From NCBI GenBank assembly GCA_030603495.1, contig JAUVXR010000018.1:1-51202 (forward strand): a DNA stretch of 51,202 bases. Reading direction: 5' to 3'. How positions within the stretch are numbered: the stretch's first letter is position 1; every line of letters starts with the position of its first letter. Below the pieces are notes generated by a model that had not been told where the DNA came from, searched no databases, and saw nothing but the letters and a program-made list of their open reading frames with translations. The DNA is from a bacterium. GTDB lineage: Bacteria > Armatimonadota > Zipacnadia > Zipacnadales > Zipacnadaceae. This document shows, one piece after another, positions 41,360-49,099 of this stretch. The position numbers and the translations under genes were made by a program.

Positions 41360-42481
41360 CTAGAGTGATTCCGGATCCGGCGGGCCGTCCGCCCAGGGGT
41401 CGGGAATACCCAGCACCTCGCGTTTATAACTCAGGTAATAGAGGTAGTTTTCGTAGCTAACGTCAGGTGGGCAGCGGTGGTCAACGTGGGGGATGTAGCC
41501 ACCCTGCTCTACCAGCCTCGCCACCCGGTCAACTTCCGCGCGAATCGCCGCCTTATCCTTGGCTAGTTCCCGCTTGTTGACTCCGCCCAGCAGTAGCACT
41601 TCGCGGCCGAATTGCTCGCGCATCTGGAAAGGGTCTGTACCAGCGGCGATCTCTAGCGGGAACATGCAGTTCACGCCCGCGGCGAGCCAGTGCTCTACCA
41701 GCAGCGTGATATCGCCGTCGCAGTCCACGATATTGATATCACATCCCCCCTTCTTCAATACGTCGGTGATGCGCTTGTAGCGCGGCGTCATCAGCTCGCG
41801 GAATAGCTTCGGCGAGATCATCGGGCCCTGCCTGAAGGCCATATCCTCCCAGAACATCGCGCAGTCAATGCGCACGTGCTTAACTGCCTCCTCAAGTACG
41901 CTACAGCACAACTGGGTGACGTCCTCCATCATCTGCTCGACCCACTCCGGCTGCTCCATGATGGCGATCGCAATGTTCTCAAAGCCCATCCACTCGCGAA
42001 TCCGCCCGAATAGACTGCCCGCGCCAACTCGCACCGGAAGAGAGGAATTGTTCAGCCCCTTCGCTACCTCGTCCCAGTTATCCGGATAGCGATCGGGATC
42101 TGCCGGATCGAGGTGTTCCTTAAACACTTCCCAGTCGGCGGGCGTCTTGAGTGACCAATCCAGGAACCGAGGTATCGTGGAGCGGCCGTCGGTCATCACC
42201 ATACATGTGACACCTTCACTGTCAATGTATATCTTGTGCCGGTCAGTCTCCTCGATAACTTGCTCCTCGAAGCCCGGCAACAAGCCAACATTGACCGGCA
42301 CACCGGCGTACGGAGCAAAACCGAAGTACCGGTCAGCGACGGCATCATCATTGACCTGCTCGGGTAGGCCCTCCTTGTGCCACCTAGGCAGGGTCTCAGC
42401 CCAGTAGCCAAATTCCATATCCGGCACATGGTCTACCTCTTCGAAGCGATACGTCTTTAGGAACCGCTCACGATGCGTCAT
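41360..42481 (-). CDS. Uroporphyrinogen-decarboxylase-like protein (UroD/MtaA/CmuA superfamily)
   Basis: A 373-residue TIM-barrel protein. The N-terminus MTHRERFLKTYRFEEVDHVP is the typical R-E-R-F-x-x-x-x-x-x-E-x-D-x-V-P entry. IDCAMFWEDMAFRQGPMISP is the W-E-D-M-x-x-x-x-G-x-x-x-S-P motif. INIVDCDGDITLLVEHWL, FPLEIAAGTD and LLLGGVNKRELAKDKAAI follow. A late Cys (DHRCPPDVS) could bind zinc, as in corrinoid methyltransferases of the family. The heme enzyme's N-terminal Arg cluster is not obvious, so a methyltransferase-like or unknown role is more probable than heme synthesis. GGAAGAG six bases upstream supports ATG 42481. It precedes the GH172-like gene. Confidence 0.82.
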   Translation of the reverse strand: MTHRERFLKTYRFEEVDHVPDMEFGYWAETLPRWHKEGLPEQVNDDAVADRYFGFAPYAGVPVNVGLLPGFEEQVIEETDRHKIYIDSEGVTCMVMTDGRSTIPRFLDWSLKTPADWEVFKEHLDPADPDRYPDNWDEVAKGLNNSSLPVRVGAGSLFGRIREWMGFENIAIAIMEQPEWVEQMMEDVTQLCCSVLEEAVKHVRIDCAMFWEDMAFRQGPMISPKLFRELMTPRYKRITDVLKKGGCDINIVDCDGDITLLVEHWLAAGVNCMFPLEIAAGTDPFQMREQFGREVLLLGGVNKRELAKDKAAIRAEVDRVARLVEQGGYIPHVDHRCPPDVSYENYLYYLSYKREVLGIPDPWADGPPDPESL

Positions 42482-42515
42482 AGTGATCTCTTCCGTTCGT
42501 AGAATGGTCTTCCGC

Positions 42516-42695
42516 TTATTCGAAGAGCGGTGTTCGCCGACCCTGGAATTGAGCGGATTTGGCTGCTGCCTCGATGAAGGCAACAATCTGTGCGCCGTCC
42601 ACCCATTGCTCCTCCTCGATACCTACATGATTGAGCCGGCGCGTGAACTGCACAACATGAGAGGTGTCAAAACTAACTATGCCTACACGAATCAC
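42516..42695 (-). pseudogene. N-terminal fragment of a Gfo/Idh/MocA-like oxidoreductase
   Basis: From a GTG at 42695 the minus frame reads MIRVGIVSFDTSHVVQFTRR, then IEEEQWVDGAQIVAFIEAAA, and stops at 42516-42518 after 59 codons. V-G-I-x-x-x-D-T-S-H-V-x-x-F-T-x-x-L-N with D-G-A-x-V-V-A further on is the start of a Gfo/Idh/MocA subgroup: the first Rossmann strand, the D-T-S-H loop, then strand two. The next 20 residues no longer fit, so the gene is cut near residue 40. It lies 34 bp upstream of the UroD-like gene start. The identification rests on pattern memory and is moderate. Confidence 0.5.
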
Positions 42696-42832
42696 GGTAC
42701 TGCTTCTTTCCAGCCAACGAGTATATTGAGCTGCTACGCCAACCTGGTAGCTTGGCCAACTACTGCACCGAGACCTTCTTCACCAGAAGACCGAATCAAC
42801 TCAAATCAGCACTAAGCTATCGCACCGCCTAC

Positions 42833-42861
42833 TTGACAGCAGGCCGTAGGCATGGGATAAT
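42833..42861 (+). promoter_or_regulatory. Promoter of the tRNA-Gln gene
   Basis: TTGACA (42833-42838), 17-bp spacer, GATAAT (42856-42861). The tRNA begins 13 bases after the -10 hexamer. Confidence 0.75.
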
Positions 42862-42873
42862 CTACAGGTATGC

Positions 42874-42947
42874 TGCCGGGTGGTGAAGGGGTATCACGAC
42901 TGACTCTGGATCAGTTATCGGAGGTTCGAATCCTCCCCCGGCAGCCA
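42874..42947 (+). tRNA. tRNA-Gln (anticodon CTG)
   Basis: A complete cloverleaf can be drawn. Acceptor TGCCGGG (42874-42880) pairs with CCCGGCA (42937-42943). The anticodon stem ACTGA/TCAGT (42899-42903, 42911-42915) closes the loop CTCTGGA with anticodon CTG at 42906-42908. The T arm GGAGG-TTCGAAT-CCTCC spans 42920-42936. Discriminator G and an encoded CCA end at 42947. The first base T and the CTG anticodon are typical of tRNA-Gln reading CAG. Confidence 0.95.
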
Positions 42948-42970
42948 CGGCAAATTGGGCGATGAGGAGC

Positions 42971-43000
42971 TTGACACGAGCGCCCTGTGTGTGCAATAAT
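42971..43000 (+). promoter_or_regulatory. Promoter of the beta-barrel protein gene
   Basis: TTGACA (42971-42976) and AATAAT (42995-43000) with an 18-bp spacer, or CAATAA with 17. Initiation near 43007 would give a 35-nt leader containing AGGAGG. Confidence 0.65.
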
Positions 43001-43041
43001 GTGCTTGGTCGCACCAAGTATGGCAAAAGGAGGGTACTGTA

Positions 43042-43872
43042 ATGATGAAGTGGACGACAGCGGCAGTAATGATTGTGGTGGTATTGGCAGTGGGGACGTC
43101 GGCCTTCGCACAGTACACGACGACTGTGAACGTTGAGGTGCCGGGACTGAGCTTGGCCCGCTATATGGGCATGGGTTCGGTCGGAGTAGCCGCGGCGGAC
43201 GATGCCGGTGCCTTGCTGTACAATCCCGCAGCACTGGCTGGGCTACCCTGGCAAGCAGCAGGCAGCTACGAGCTCGGGGGCGAACTGGACTACTGGGCAG
43301 TACATCTGGCGGGGAGCAACCCGGGCAGCCGCGTGGGCCTAGGCGTTTCCTACCATTCCGTCTCCGAGGAAGGGAATGCCGACTGGTGGCTGGCAGGTTT
43401 TGGTGCGCCTCTAGGTAGCGCTGGCTGGCAGTGGGGGGCTTCGGTGATGGACTCAGAGCTGTTCAATGAGACCATCTTCACCGTGGGGGTGCTCGGTAAC
43501 CTGCCCATGGGGCCGGGTGCGCCCATGCGCATTGGCCTGACTGTGGAGGACGTGACTGACGAGTACGGTATAGGTCCGTTCGTCAACGTGGGCATTGCGT
43601 GTCCGCTGGACGTTGGGCCGGGCCGGAAGCTGCTGCTAGCCGCCGACTATCTCGATGCGACAGATAAGAACGAAAGCATGCTGAATGTCGGTCTTGAGTA
43701 TGACACGAGCGGCAGTTGGATCTGGCGGGCCGGCTGGTATGACACCGACATGTTCACAGCGGGGTTTGGCTACAACGAGGGAAGCTGGCGAGCCGACCTG
43801 TCCTGGCAGGAGTATAATTACCCGGGCGTGGACGATGCAATCGCTGCTACCGTCTACTGGCCATTAAAGTAG
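43042..43872 (+). CDS. Secreted outer-membrane beta-barrel-like protein
   Basis: A 276-residue protein with a clear signal peptide (MMKWTTAAVMIVVVLAVGTS, cut after AFA). The mature part starts with LARYMGMGSVGVAAADDAGALLYNPAAL, the entry segment of PorV/PorQ/FadL-like outer-membrane proteins (G-M-G-x-x-x-x-A-x-x-D-x-x-x-x-x-x-N-P-A-x-L). It continues as alternating aromatic and polar strands down to ATVYWPLK, with a strand-like C-terminus ending near an aromatic residue. AGGAGG eight bases upstream, its own promoter and a strong terminator at 43935 make it a single-gene unit. Function is unknown; it could be a small porin or a shuttle like PorV. Confidence 0.75.
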   Translation: MMKWTTAAVMIVVVLAVGTSAFAQYTTTVNVEVPGLSLARYMGMGSVGVAAADDAGALLYNPAALAGLPWQAAGSYELGGELDYWAVHLAGSNPGSRVGLGVSYHSVSEEGNADWWLAGFGAPLGSAGWQWGASVMDSELFNETIFTVGVLGNLPMGPGAPMRIGLTVEDVTDEYGIGPFVNVGIACPLDVGPGRKLLLAADYLDATDKNESMLNVGLEYDTSGSWIWRAGWYDTDMFTAGFGYNEGSWRADLSWQEYNYPGVDDAIAATVYWPLK

Positions 43873-43934
43873 CGCGTGACGCGGACGGCTGGCCACCTAT
43901 AGCAGCAGTAGGATGTTTGACGCTCGCACCCAAG

Positions 43935-43966
43935 AGCCCTCTGTTATCTGGCAGAGGGCTTTTTCT
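43935..43966 (+). terminator. Rho-independent terminator of the beta-barrel gene
   Basis: AGCCCTCTG (43935-43943) and CAGAGGGCT (43952-43960) form a perfect 9-bp stem with an 8-nt loop, followed by TTTTCT. It lies about 60 bp after the stop codon. Confidence 0.88.
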
Positions 43967-44246
43967 CTGACCATTTGACGGCTGGTATGGTCCATGGCCC
44001 GGTGTGGTGTGGAGAAGACTCAGGAGGCATTGCACCGCGACCGCCGAAATGCTGGGACACGTGCTGGCAGTCCCTTGCAAGGGGCGACCAGCCCTATAAA
44101 GTGAGCTCGCAGCACGCAGCTAACGTTTTCCTCGCTTCTCCCGTGGACGCAACAAGTTGGGTTCGAAATGAGTCCACTAAGGGCAGCCAGTTTTATGCCT
44201 CCGCAGTAGCAGCGCCGCTCGCTGCGCCGGTCCTCTCAAGTACCCC
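43967..44246. other. Intergenic region before acpS
   Basis: No gene recognised. A plus frame of 91 codons (43975-44250) has low-complexity, unassignable text and no ribosome binding site. The promoter for acpS lies at its right end. Confidence 0.4.
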
Positions 44247-44275
44247 TTGATGCCGTTCGCCGCTATGTGTATACT
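44247..44275 (+). promoter_or_regulatory. Promoter of the acpS-lptF/G unit
   Basis: TTGATG (44247-44252), 17-bp spacer, TATACT (44270-44275). Expected initiation is near 44282, about 40 nt before the acpS ATG. Confidence 0.65.
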
Positions 44276-44320
44276 TACTCTATCACAGGATTTGCTCCGC
44301 CTGCGAAAGCGAGCAAGGCA

Positions 44321-44746
44321 ATGATCGTTGCCATCGGCACCGATATCATCGAAACTGACCGGATCAACGCGCTTATCGAGAAGTACGGCCAGCGCTTCCT
44401 CGACAAGGTGTTCACAGCCACCGAGCAGGAGATCTGCATGCCCGCGGCTAATTGTGGACAGCGCCTGGCGGCCCGCTTCGCCGCCAAAGAATCAGTAATG
44501 AAAGCACTGGGTACGGGCTGGGCCCAGGGCGTGCGCTTCCGAGATATCGAGATACCGAGCCGTGAAAAGGAGCCGCCGCGGATCGAACTGCGCGGCATGG
44601 CCGCCCAACGCGCCCAGGAGCTCGGTGGCAACAGGTGGCACGTTTCGCTCACTCACATCCACAAGTACGCAGTTGCCTTCGTCATTCTCGAGGGGCCTGA
44701 CAGCAGCAACCATTCATCCCAGCAAGGGGATCTCCAGCCACTGTGA
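44321..44746 (+). CDS. acpS: Holo-[acyl-carrier-protein] synthase
   Basis: A 141-residue phosphopantetheinyl transferase that moves the 4'-phosphopantetheine of CoA onto acyl carrier protein. IVAIGTDIIETDRI carries the first Mg ligand Asp, FTATEQEICMP precedes the helix, AARFAAKESVMKALGTGW contains the conserved Glu and Lys, and VSLTHIHKYAVAFVILE is the last strand with the S-(I/L)-(S/T)-H segment. The ATG at 44321 begins the family homology; the frame is open to 44267, but that part overlaps the promoter. The stop overlaps the GTG start of the LptF/G-like gene by four bases. Confidence 0.92.
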   Translation: MIVAIGTDIIETDRINALIEKYGQRFLDKVFTATEQEICMPAANCGQRLAARFAAKESVMKALGTGWAQGVRFRDIEIPSREKEPPRIELRGMAAQRAQELGGNRWHVSLTHIHKYAVAFVILEGPDSSNHSSQQGDLQPL

Positions 44747-45825
44747 TCTACCGCCTGGACCGTTACATCCTGCGACAGCTCGTGCTGCCCTTCATCATCG
44801 GCGTGCTCATCTTCGTCATCATTCTGCTGGGCGACGAGGCCCGCAAGCTCGGCGCGGTGATCATGGGGACACGGGCGTCGCCCCAACTGATCCTGACGTA
44901 CCTGCTCTACCGGATGCCCCAGGCATTGGTCTGGTCGCTACCGGTCGGCACGCTGGTCGGCGTGGCGATGGCAATGACCAGCCTGAGCCGCAACTCCGAG
45001 TCAATTGCCATGCGCAGCGCGGGCGTTGCCTTTCCCCGGATATGCACAGCGCTCATAGTCGTGGGGATCGTCGGTACCGGCCTGGCGTTCGGAATAAACG
45101 AGTGGCTGGTGCCACGCAGCAGCAGGGCGTCCCTGCGGGTTTTCGAAGCCATGACCCGTAGCCAGCCGATTGTACGCCAGGAGTACAACCAGTTCTTCCG
45201 CGACGAGGCCGGCCGGATATTCTACGTACGCCATATGAACGCCGACACCAATCAGCTCTCGGAGATTGCTATCTGGCAGGAAGATGAGCGGGGCCGGTTG
45301 ACCTCAATCACCACAGCACGCCGGGCCACCATTCGGGGACGGGTTTGGACACTGGAGGAGGGCACGACCGTCTACCTGGATGAGCAGGGGGAGCCCAAAG
45401 CAGGCGAACAGGAGTGGTTTGACCGCCGCCCCATCAAACTGCGCCAGGCGCTCCAGCAATATTACGCAGAGAAGCGCACCCCGTACGAGATGACCGCCCA
45501 GGAGCTATCCGAGCTGGCCGCGACCTTGGCCCAAACCGGACAGCCCACCCACCAACTGCGCACCCACTGGCACTTCAAGTACGCCATCCCCGTAGCCTGC
45601 TTGATCTTTGCGCTGATTGCCGCCCCACTGGCCGACCGCTACGCCTACATGGGCAGCTTCGCGGGTATCACCTTGGCGATTGTGCTGGTGTTCCTGTACA
45701 ACGGGGTGCGCTCGTGGGGGCTGGCGCTGGGGCTGGCGGGCAGCGTGCCGCCAGGTATAGCCGCCTGGGCACAGAACATCATCTTCGGTGCAATCGGTGT
45801 CTACCTGCTGCTCACCCGCAGGTAG
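44743..45825 (+). CDS. LptF/LptG-family permease
   Basis: A 360-residue inner-membrane protein of the YjgP/YjgQ family that, as LptF or LptG, forms the membrane part of the lipopolysaccharide exporter with LptB and LptC. YRLDRYILRQLVLPFIIGVL is the standard N-terminus. Three helices precede a periplasmic beta-jellyroll (residues about 125-250, with GRIFYVRHM and GRVWTLEEGTTVYLD). Three further helices follow (YAIPVACLIFALIAAPLADR ...). The start is a GTG at 44743. Only one such gene is present here; some phyla use a single homodimer gene. It supports a diderm envelope. Confidence 0.85.
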   Translation: MIYRLDRYILRQLVLPFIIGVLIFVIILLGDEARKLGAVIMGTRASPQLILTYLLYRMPQALVWSLPVGTLVGVAMAMTSLSRNSESIAMRSAGVAFPRICTALIVVGIVGTGLAFGINEWLVPRSSRASLRVFEAMTRSQPIVRQEYNQFFRDEAGRIFYVRHMNADTNQLSEIAIWQEDERGRLTSITTARRATIRGRVWTLEEGTTVYLDEQGEPKAGEQEWFDRRPIKLRQALQQYYAEKRTPYEMTAQELSELAATLAQTGQPTHQLRTHWHFKYAIPVACLIFALIAAPLADRYAYMGSFAGITLAIVLVFLYNGVRSWGLALGLAGSVPPGIAAWAQNIIFGAIGVYLLLTRR

Positions 45826-45838
45826 ACGGTGCTATTCA

Positions 45839-46840
45839 TCAACGTCTCGGGATGACCTCCGTTCCGCTCACCGCCGCCTTAGTCTCCTCAATATGTACGC
45901 TCATTTCACTGATATCAGCGTAGACCCGCATTTTCAGCTTCTCCGCTACTGCTATATCCATTTCATCCAGCATGATCTGCACGCGGGTAGCCAACTCTTC
46001 CGTGGCGATCCAGTCCTGCGTGGGAAACACCGCCAGCGGCAGGCGTACGAGGTCGGGGTAATCCTGCGACTGGTCCACAACCGCCGGGCCCATTTCGGTT
46101 ACATGAAGTGGATACTTTTTCGTCATCTCCGCGCTCAGGTCCACGAGCCCCGCCCGCACTCTCTCTGCCTCCATAGCATCGGCCAGCGGGATCTCAAGAA
46201 TATAGTTGATATAGGGCTCCTCGTAGACCGTCACCGCTGTGATCGAGCCATTGGGAATGTGATGAAACTGGTTATCCAGGTCGCGCAGCACGGTAGTGCG
46301 GAAGCGGATCTCTTCCACCCGCCCGAATTTTCCGCCCAGACTAACGTAGTCACCCTCGACATACTGCCCTTCCAGAAGCAGAAACACGCCGCTCACCAAG
46401 TCCTTGACCAGGGTCTGTGAACCAAAAGCTATTGCTGCTCCGAGGAAGCCAACGCCAGCGAGCAGAGGGATAACATCAATGTCGAGAGCACCCAGAATCC
46501 AGATGAGTGCCACTACCGCGATTACCCACTTGACGCCGCTGCCGATAACTGACAGGACGGTCGCAGCACGTAGCATACGCACATGCTGCAGCCCCTCCAG
46601 CGTGTCTGCCGTTTGCAGCAGTCTGCGACGAGCCCGGGCTAGAAGGTGCAGAACCACCCAGTACGCTGCGACAGAGACGAGCACGATCACCAGTACGCTG
46701 GCCGCCCGCCCGGCCAGCGTCTCGGGCTTGGCTATCTCCTCAACCAGCGCCTGCAAAAAGGGACTGGCCGAGACGTGCTCTGCTAGTTCTGCCGCCTCGT
46801 CCGCCACTTCGGTGGCCTGTCCTGCTGTCTCCGAATCCAT
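45839..46840 (-). CDS. MscS-family mechanosensitive channel
   Basis: A 333-residue small-conductance channel. Two N-terminal helices (VLVIVLVSVAAYWVVLHLL; IGSGVKWVIAVVALIWIL) precede TM3, LLAGVGFLGAAIAFGSQTLVKDLVSGVFLL, whose Gly/Ala packing and kink match MscS. The beta domain has VEGDYVSLGGKFGRVEEIRFRTTVLRDLDN followed by HHIPNGSITAVTVYEE, and a full alpha/beta C-terminal domain comes after it. The channel opens under membrane tension to release osmolytes. GGGGAGG nine bases upstream supports the ATG. It is convergent with the LptF/G-like gene, 13 bp apart. Confidence 0.88.
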   Translation of the reverse strand: MDSETAGQATEVADEAAELAEHVSASPFLQALVEEIAKPETLAGRAASVLVIVLVSVAAYWVVLHLLARARRRLLQTADTLEGLQHVRMLRAATVLSVIGSGVKWVIAVVALIWILGALDIDVIPLLAGVGFLGAAIAFGSQTLVKDLVSGVFLLLEGQYVEGDYVSLGGKFGRVEEIRFRTTVLRDLDNQFHHIPNGSITAVTVYEEPYINYILEIPLADAMEAERVRAGLVDLSAEMTKKYPLHVTEMGPAVVDQSQDYPDLVRLPLAVFPTQDWIATEELATRVQIMLDEMDIAVAEKLKMRVYADISEMSVHIEETKAAVSGTEVIPRR

Positions 46841-46939
46841 ACTGGTCTACCTCCCCGTAGTAGCCAAGCTCGTCAGCCTCAATCCGCACCGGCTCGGCCA
46901 GGCTCCTTCTTATGATAGACATCGAGACCGACGATACGC

Positions 46940-47710
46940 TCAATCCAGCGGAGCAGAACGGCTCTGGTCCCTTGCCTTCAGTTCAGGCAGAAACTCACTT
47001 TCAAGCATCATTGCTGTAGCCCGAAACAAGCTCTCGGGCGTGCCGGCATCCGACCAGCCATAGTCTATAATGTCGTGCTCCAGCACACTGCGCGCCAGGT
47101 AGGCATTCTGCACGTCGGTGATCTCATACTGGCCACGGGCGGAGAGCTCCAGTGCGGGCAGAATCTCCCAGAGCAACTCATCGTACATATATACGCCGAT
47201 AGCAGCATATTCCGACGGCGGCTGGGCAGGCTTTTCAATGATGCGCACGATGGTGCCCTGCTGGTCGAACTCGGGGACGCCAAACCGCTGCGGGTCGGGC
47301 ACCTCGGCCAGCAGGATGTGCGCGCCTTGCGGCTGCTCGCGGTAGCGGTCTACATACGGGCGGATACTCCCGGCCAGGATGTTGTCGCCCAGGATGACAA
47401 CGCACCGGTCATTATCCACGAAATGCTCGGTTACGCGCAGGGCGTCGGCAATCCCCTGGGGCTGCTGCTGGTAGGTGAAGTAGAGGTGGTCCAGACCAAA
47501 CTCGCTCCCGCCGTTTAACAACTCCAGGAACTCCCCGGGATTGTTGCCGCCGGTGACGATCATAATGTCGCGAATGCCAGCATCTACCAGCGAGTGGATG
47601 GGATAGTAGACCATCGGGAATCGGCCCACCGGCAGCAGATGCTTGTTGATGACCCGTGTCATCGGGTCCAGCCGGGTCCCCAGGCCGCCTACGAGGATGA
47701 TGCCCTTCAT
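46940..47710 (-). CDS. Nucleotidyltransferase, glucose-1-phosphate thymidylyltransferase-like
   Basis: A 256-residue sugar-nucleotide synthase. MKGIILVGGLGTRLDPMTRV is the nucleotide-binding G-G-x-G-T-R-L signature. KHLLPVGRFPMVYYPIHSL contains the K-x-x-L-P-V-x-x-x-P-M motif. VVILGDNILAG is the Mg-binding G-D-N loop. IIEKPAQPPSEYAAIGVYMYD and ARGQYEITDVQNAYL follow as in RmlA. It is shorter than RmlA (about 290), lacking the C-terminal dimer/allosteric helices, like short NDP-sugar pyrophosphorylases. GGGAGGGG before the ATG at 47710. It follows pdxT by 20 bp; with the glycosyltransferases upstream it suggests surface-polysaccharide synthesis. Confidence 0.85.
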   Translation of the reverse strand: MKGIILVGGLGTRLDPMTRVINKHLLPVGRFPMVYYPIHSLVDAGIRDIMIVTGGNNPGEFLELLNGGSEFGLDHLYFTYQQQPQGIADALRVTEHFVDNDRCVVILGDNILAGSIRPYVDRYREQPQGAHILLAEVPDPQRFGVPEFDQQGTIVRIIEKPAQPPSEYAAIGVYMYDELLWEILPALELSARGQYEITDVQNAYLARSVLEHDIIDYGWSDAGTPESLFRATAMMLESEFLPELKARDQSRSAPLD

Positions 47711-47730
47711 TATGCCCCTCCCTTGGCCGA

Positions 47731-48312
47731 CTATAGTGCCTGGTCAATCATATCCAGGAAGTACTGCTGGACACGAGAATCACTGGTCAGCTCAGGATGA
47801 AAGGCCGTGGCCAGCAGATTGCCCTGGCGCACTATTACTATCTTGTCCTCGAACCGAGCCAATACCTCCACGCCTTCGCCTACGCGCGTCACGAACGGGG
47901 CACGGATGAAAACCGCCCGCACCGGCCCGTCCGCAAGACCCGCCACCGACAACTCAGCCTCAAAGCTATCCACCTGCCGGCCGAAGGCGTTGCGCTGCAC
48001 GGTTATGTCCATCAGTCCCAGCCGCCATTGATCGCTTCCATTGATCTCCTTTGCCAGCAGGATCATCCCCGCGCACGTTCCCCAAATTGGCTGGCCCCGC
48101 CGATGAAGCTCAGTGATAGCCTCCCCCAGGTGAAAGCGCTCACACAGCTTGCCGATGGTCGTGCTCTCGCCGCCGGGGATCACCAACGCATCGCATTTGA
48201 GCACCTCCTCGGGCCTCTTGACCGGCACGGCCTCGCAGTCCAGGTCAGCAAAAGCTCGAATGTGCTCGGCAAAATCACCCTGCAAGGCTAATACGCCCAC
48301 ACGTCTGCTCAT
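47731..48312 (-). CDS. pdxT: Pyridoxal 5'-phosphate synthase glutaminase subunit
   Basis: A 193-residue class I glutaminase that feeds ammonia to PdxS in the DXP-independent vitamin B6 pathway. VGVLALQGDFAEHI is the diagnostic N-terminus, VIPGGESTTIGKL the oxyanion loop, WGTCAGMILLA holds the nucleophile Cys80, RNAFGRQVDSFE the PdxS-contact loop, and TAFHPELTSDSR the catalytic His-Glu. pdxS is not in the window; it usually sits next door, so it must lie elsewhere. GAAGG eight bases upstream. It is embedded among glycosyltransferase and nucleotidyltransferase genes, 24 bp after the short GT2 gene. Confidence 0.94.
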   Translation of the reverse strand: MSRRVGVLALQGDFAEHIRAFADLDCEAVPVKRPEEVLKCDALVIPGGESTTIGKLCERFHLGEAITELHRRGQPIWGTCAGMILLAKEINGSDQWRLGLMDITVQRNAFGRQVDSFEAELSVAGLADGPVRAVFIRAPFVTRVGEGVEVLARFEDKIVIVRQGNLLATAFHPELTSDSRVQQYFLDMIDQAL

Positions 48313-48336
48313 TGACGTAACCTTCGTGAGAATCGG

Positions 48337-49023
48337 TCAATCCGTGAACCGGTACTTCAGGAGCGTCCAGATAGCCTGCAAGCCGTCGCGCCAGCCAATC
48401 TTCTTGCCCTCCTGGTAGGTGCGGCCAGCGTACTTTATGGGCACCTCGTAAAGCCGCGCCCCCCGCTTGAGCAGCTTAGCGGTTATTTCCGGCTCGATGT
48501 CGAAGCGGTTGCTGCGCAGCGGCATGTCTTCAACAAACGAGGTGCGAATCGCCTTGTAGCAGGTCTCCATATCGGTCAGGTTGACGTTGTACAGGATATT
48601 AGTCAGAAAGGTCAGAAAGCGGTTGCCCATGTAGTGCCAGAACAGCAACACCCGGTGCGCACCCAGGAAACGTGAGCCATAAACGGCGTCGGCTATCCCC
48701 TCTTCGAGCGGCTCCAGCAGCACCTCGTAGTCCCGCGGGTCATACTCTAGGTCGGCGTCCTGAATGATGACCACATCGCCGCTAACCCGCTTCAGACCAC
48801 TGCGCACCGCCGCGCCCTTGCCCCGATTCTGCTCGTGGATCACGAGTTTGATCGTCTCGGGATGCTGTGCCGCCAAGCGGCGCAGAATCGCGAGCGACCC
48901 GTCGCCAGAGCCGTCGTCAACGACGATCAACTCCTTGTCGTGCTCCTCAGCCAGCACCCGACCGACGATCTCTTCGACCGTGGCCTCTTCGTTGTAGACG
49001 GGCATTACCACTGAGAGCTTCAT
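48337..49023 (-). CDS. GT2 glycosyltransferase, dolichyl-/polyprenyl-phosphate mannose synthase-like
   Basis: A 228-residue GT-A glycosyltransferase. KLSVVMPVYNEEATVEEIV is the entry strand, LIVVDDGSGDGS the first Asp pair, and IIQDADLEYDPRDY the metal-binding D-x-D equivalent. YGSRFLG, NLTDMETCYKAIRT and FDIEPEITAKLLKRG are typical of the DPM1-like group that loads sugar onto polyprenyl phosphate. There is no transmembrane domain. The ATG at 49023 gives the usual N-terminus; a GTG four codons upstream (49035) lies just after GGGAG and may be the true start. It is followed by pdxT after 24 bp. Confidence 0.87.
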   Translation of the reverse strand: MKLSVVMPVYNEEATVEEIVGRVLAEEHDKELIVVDDGSGDGSLAILRRLAAQHPETIKLVIHEQNRGKGAAVRSGLKRVSGDVVIIQDADLEYDPRDYEVLLEPLEEGIADAVYGSRFLGAHRVLLFWHYMGNRFLTFLTNILYNVNLTDMETCYKAIRTSFVEDMPLRSNRFDIEPEITAKLLKRGARLYEVPIKYAGRTYQEGKKIGWRDGLQAIWTLLKYRFTD

Positions 49024-49099
49024 CTTGCTAACCACGGATCTCCCGTTCGGAGTTTAACGCGATGGCACAGTGATATCCGGCAGCCGACCATGGGCCGAT

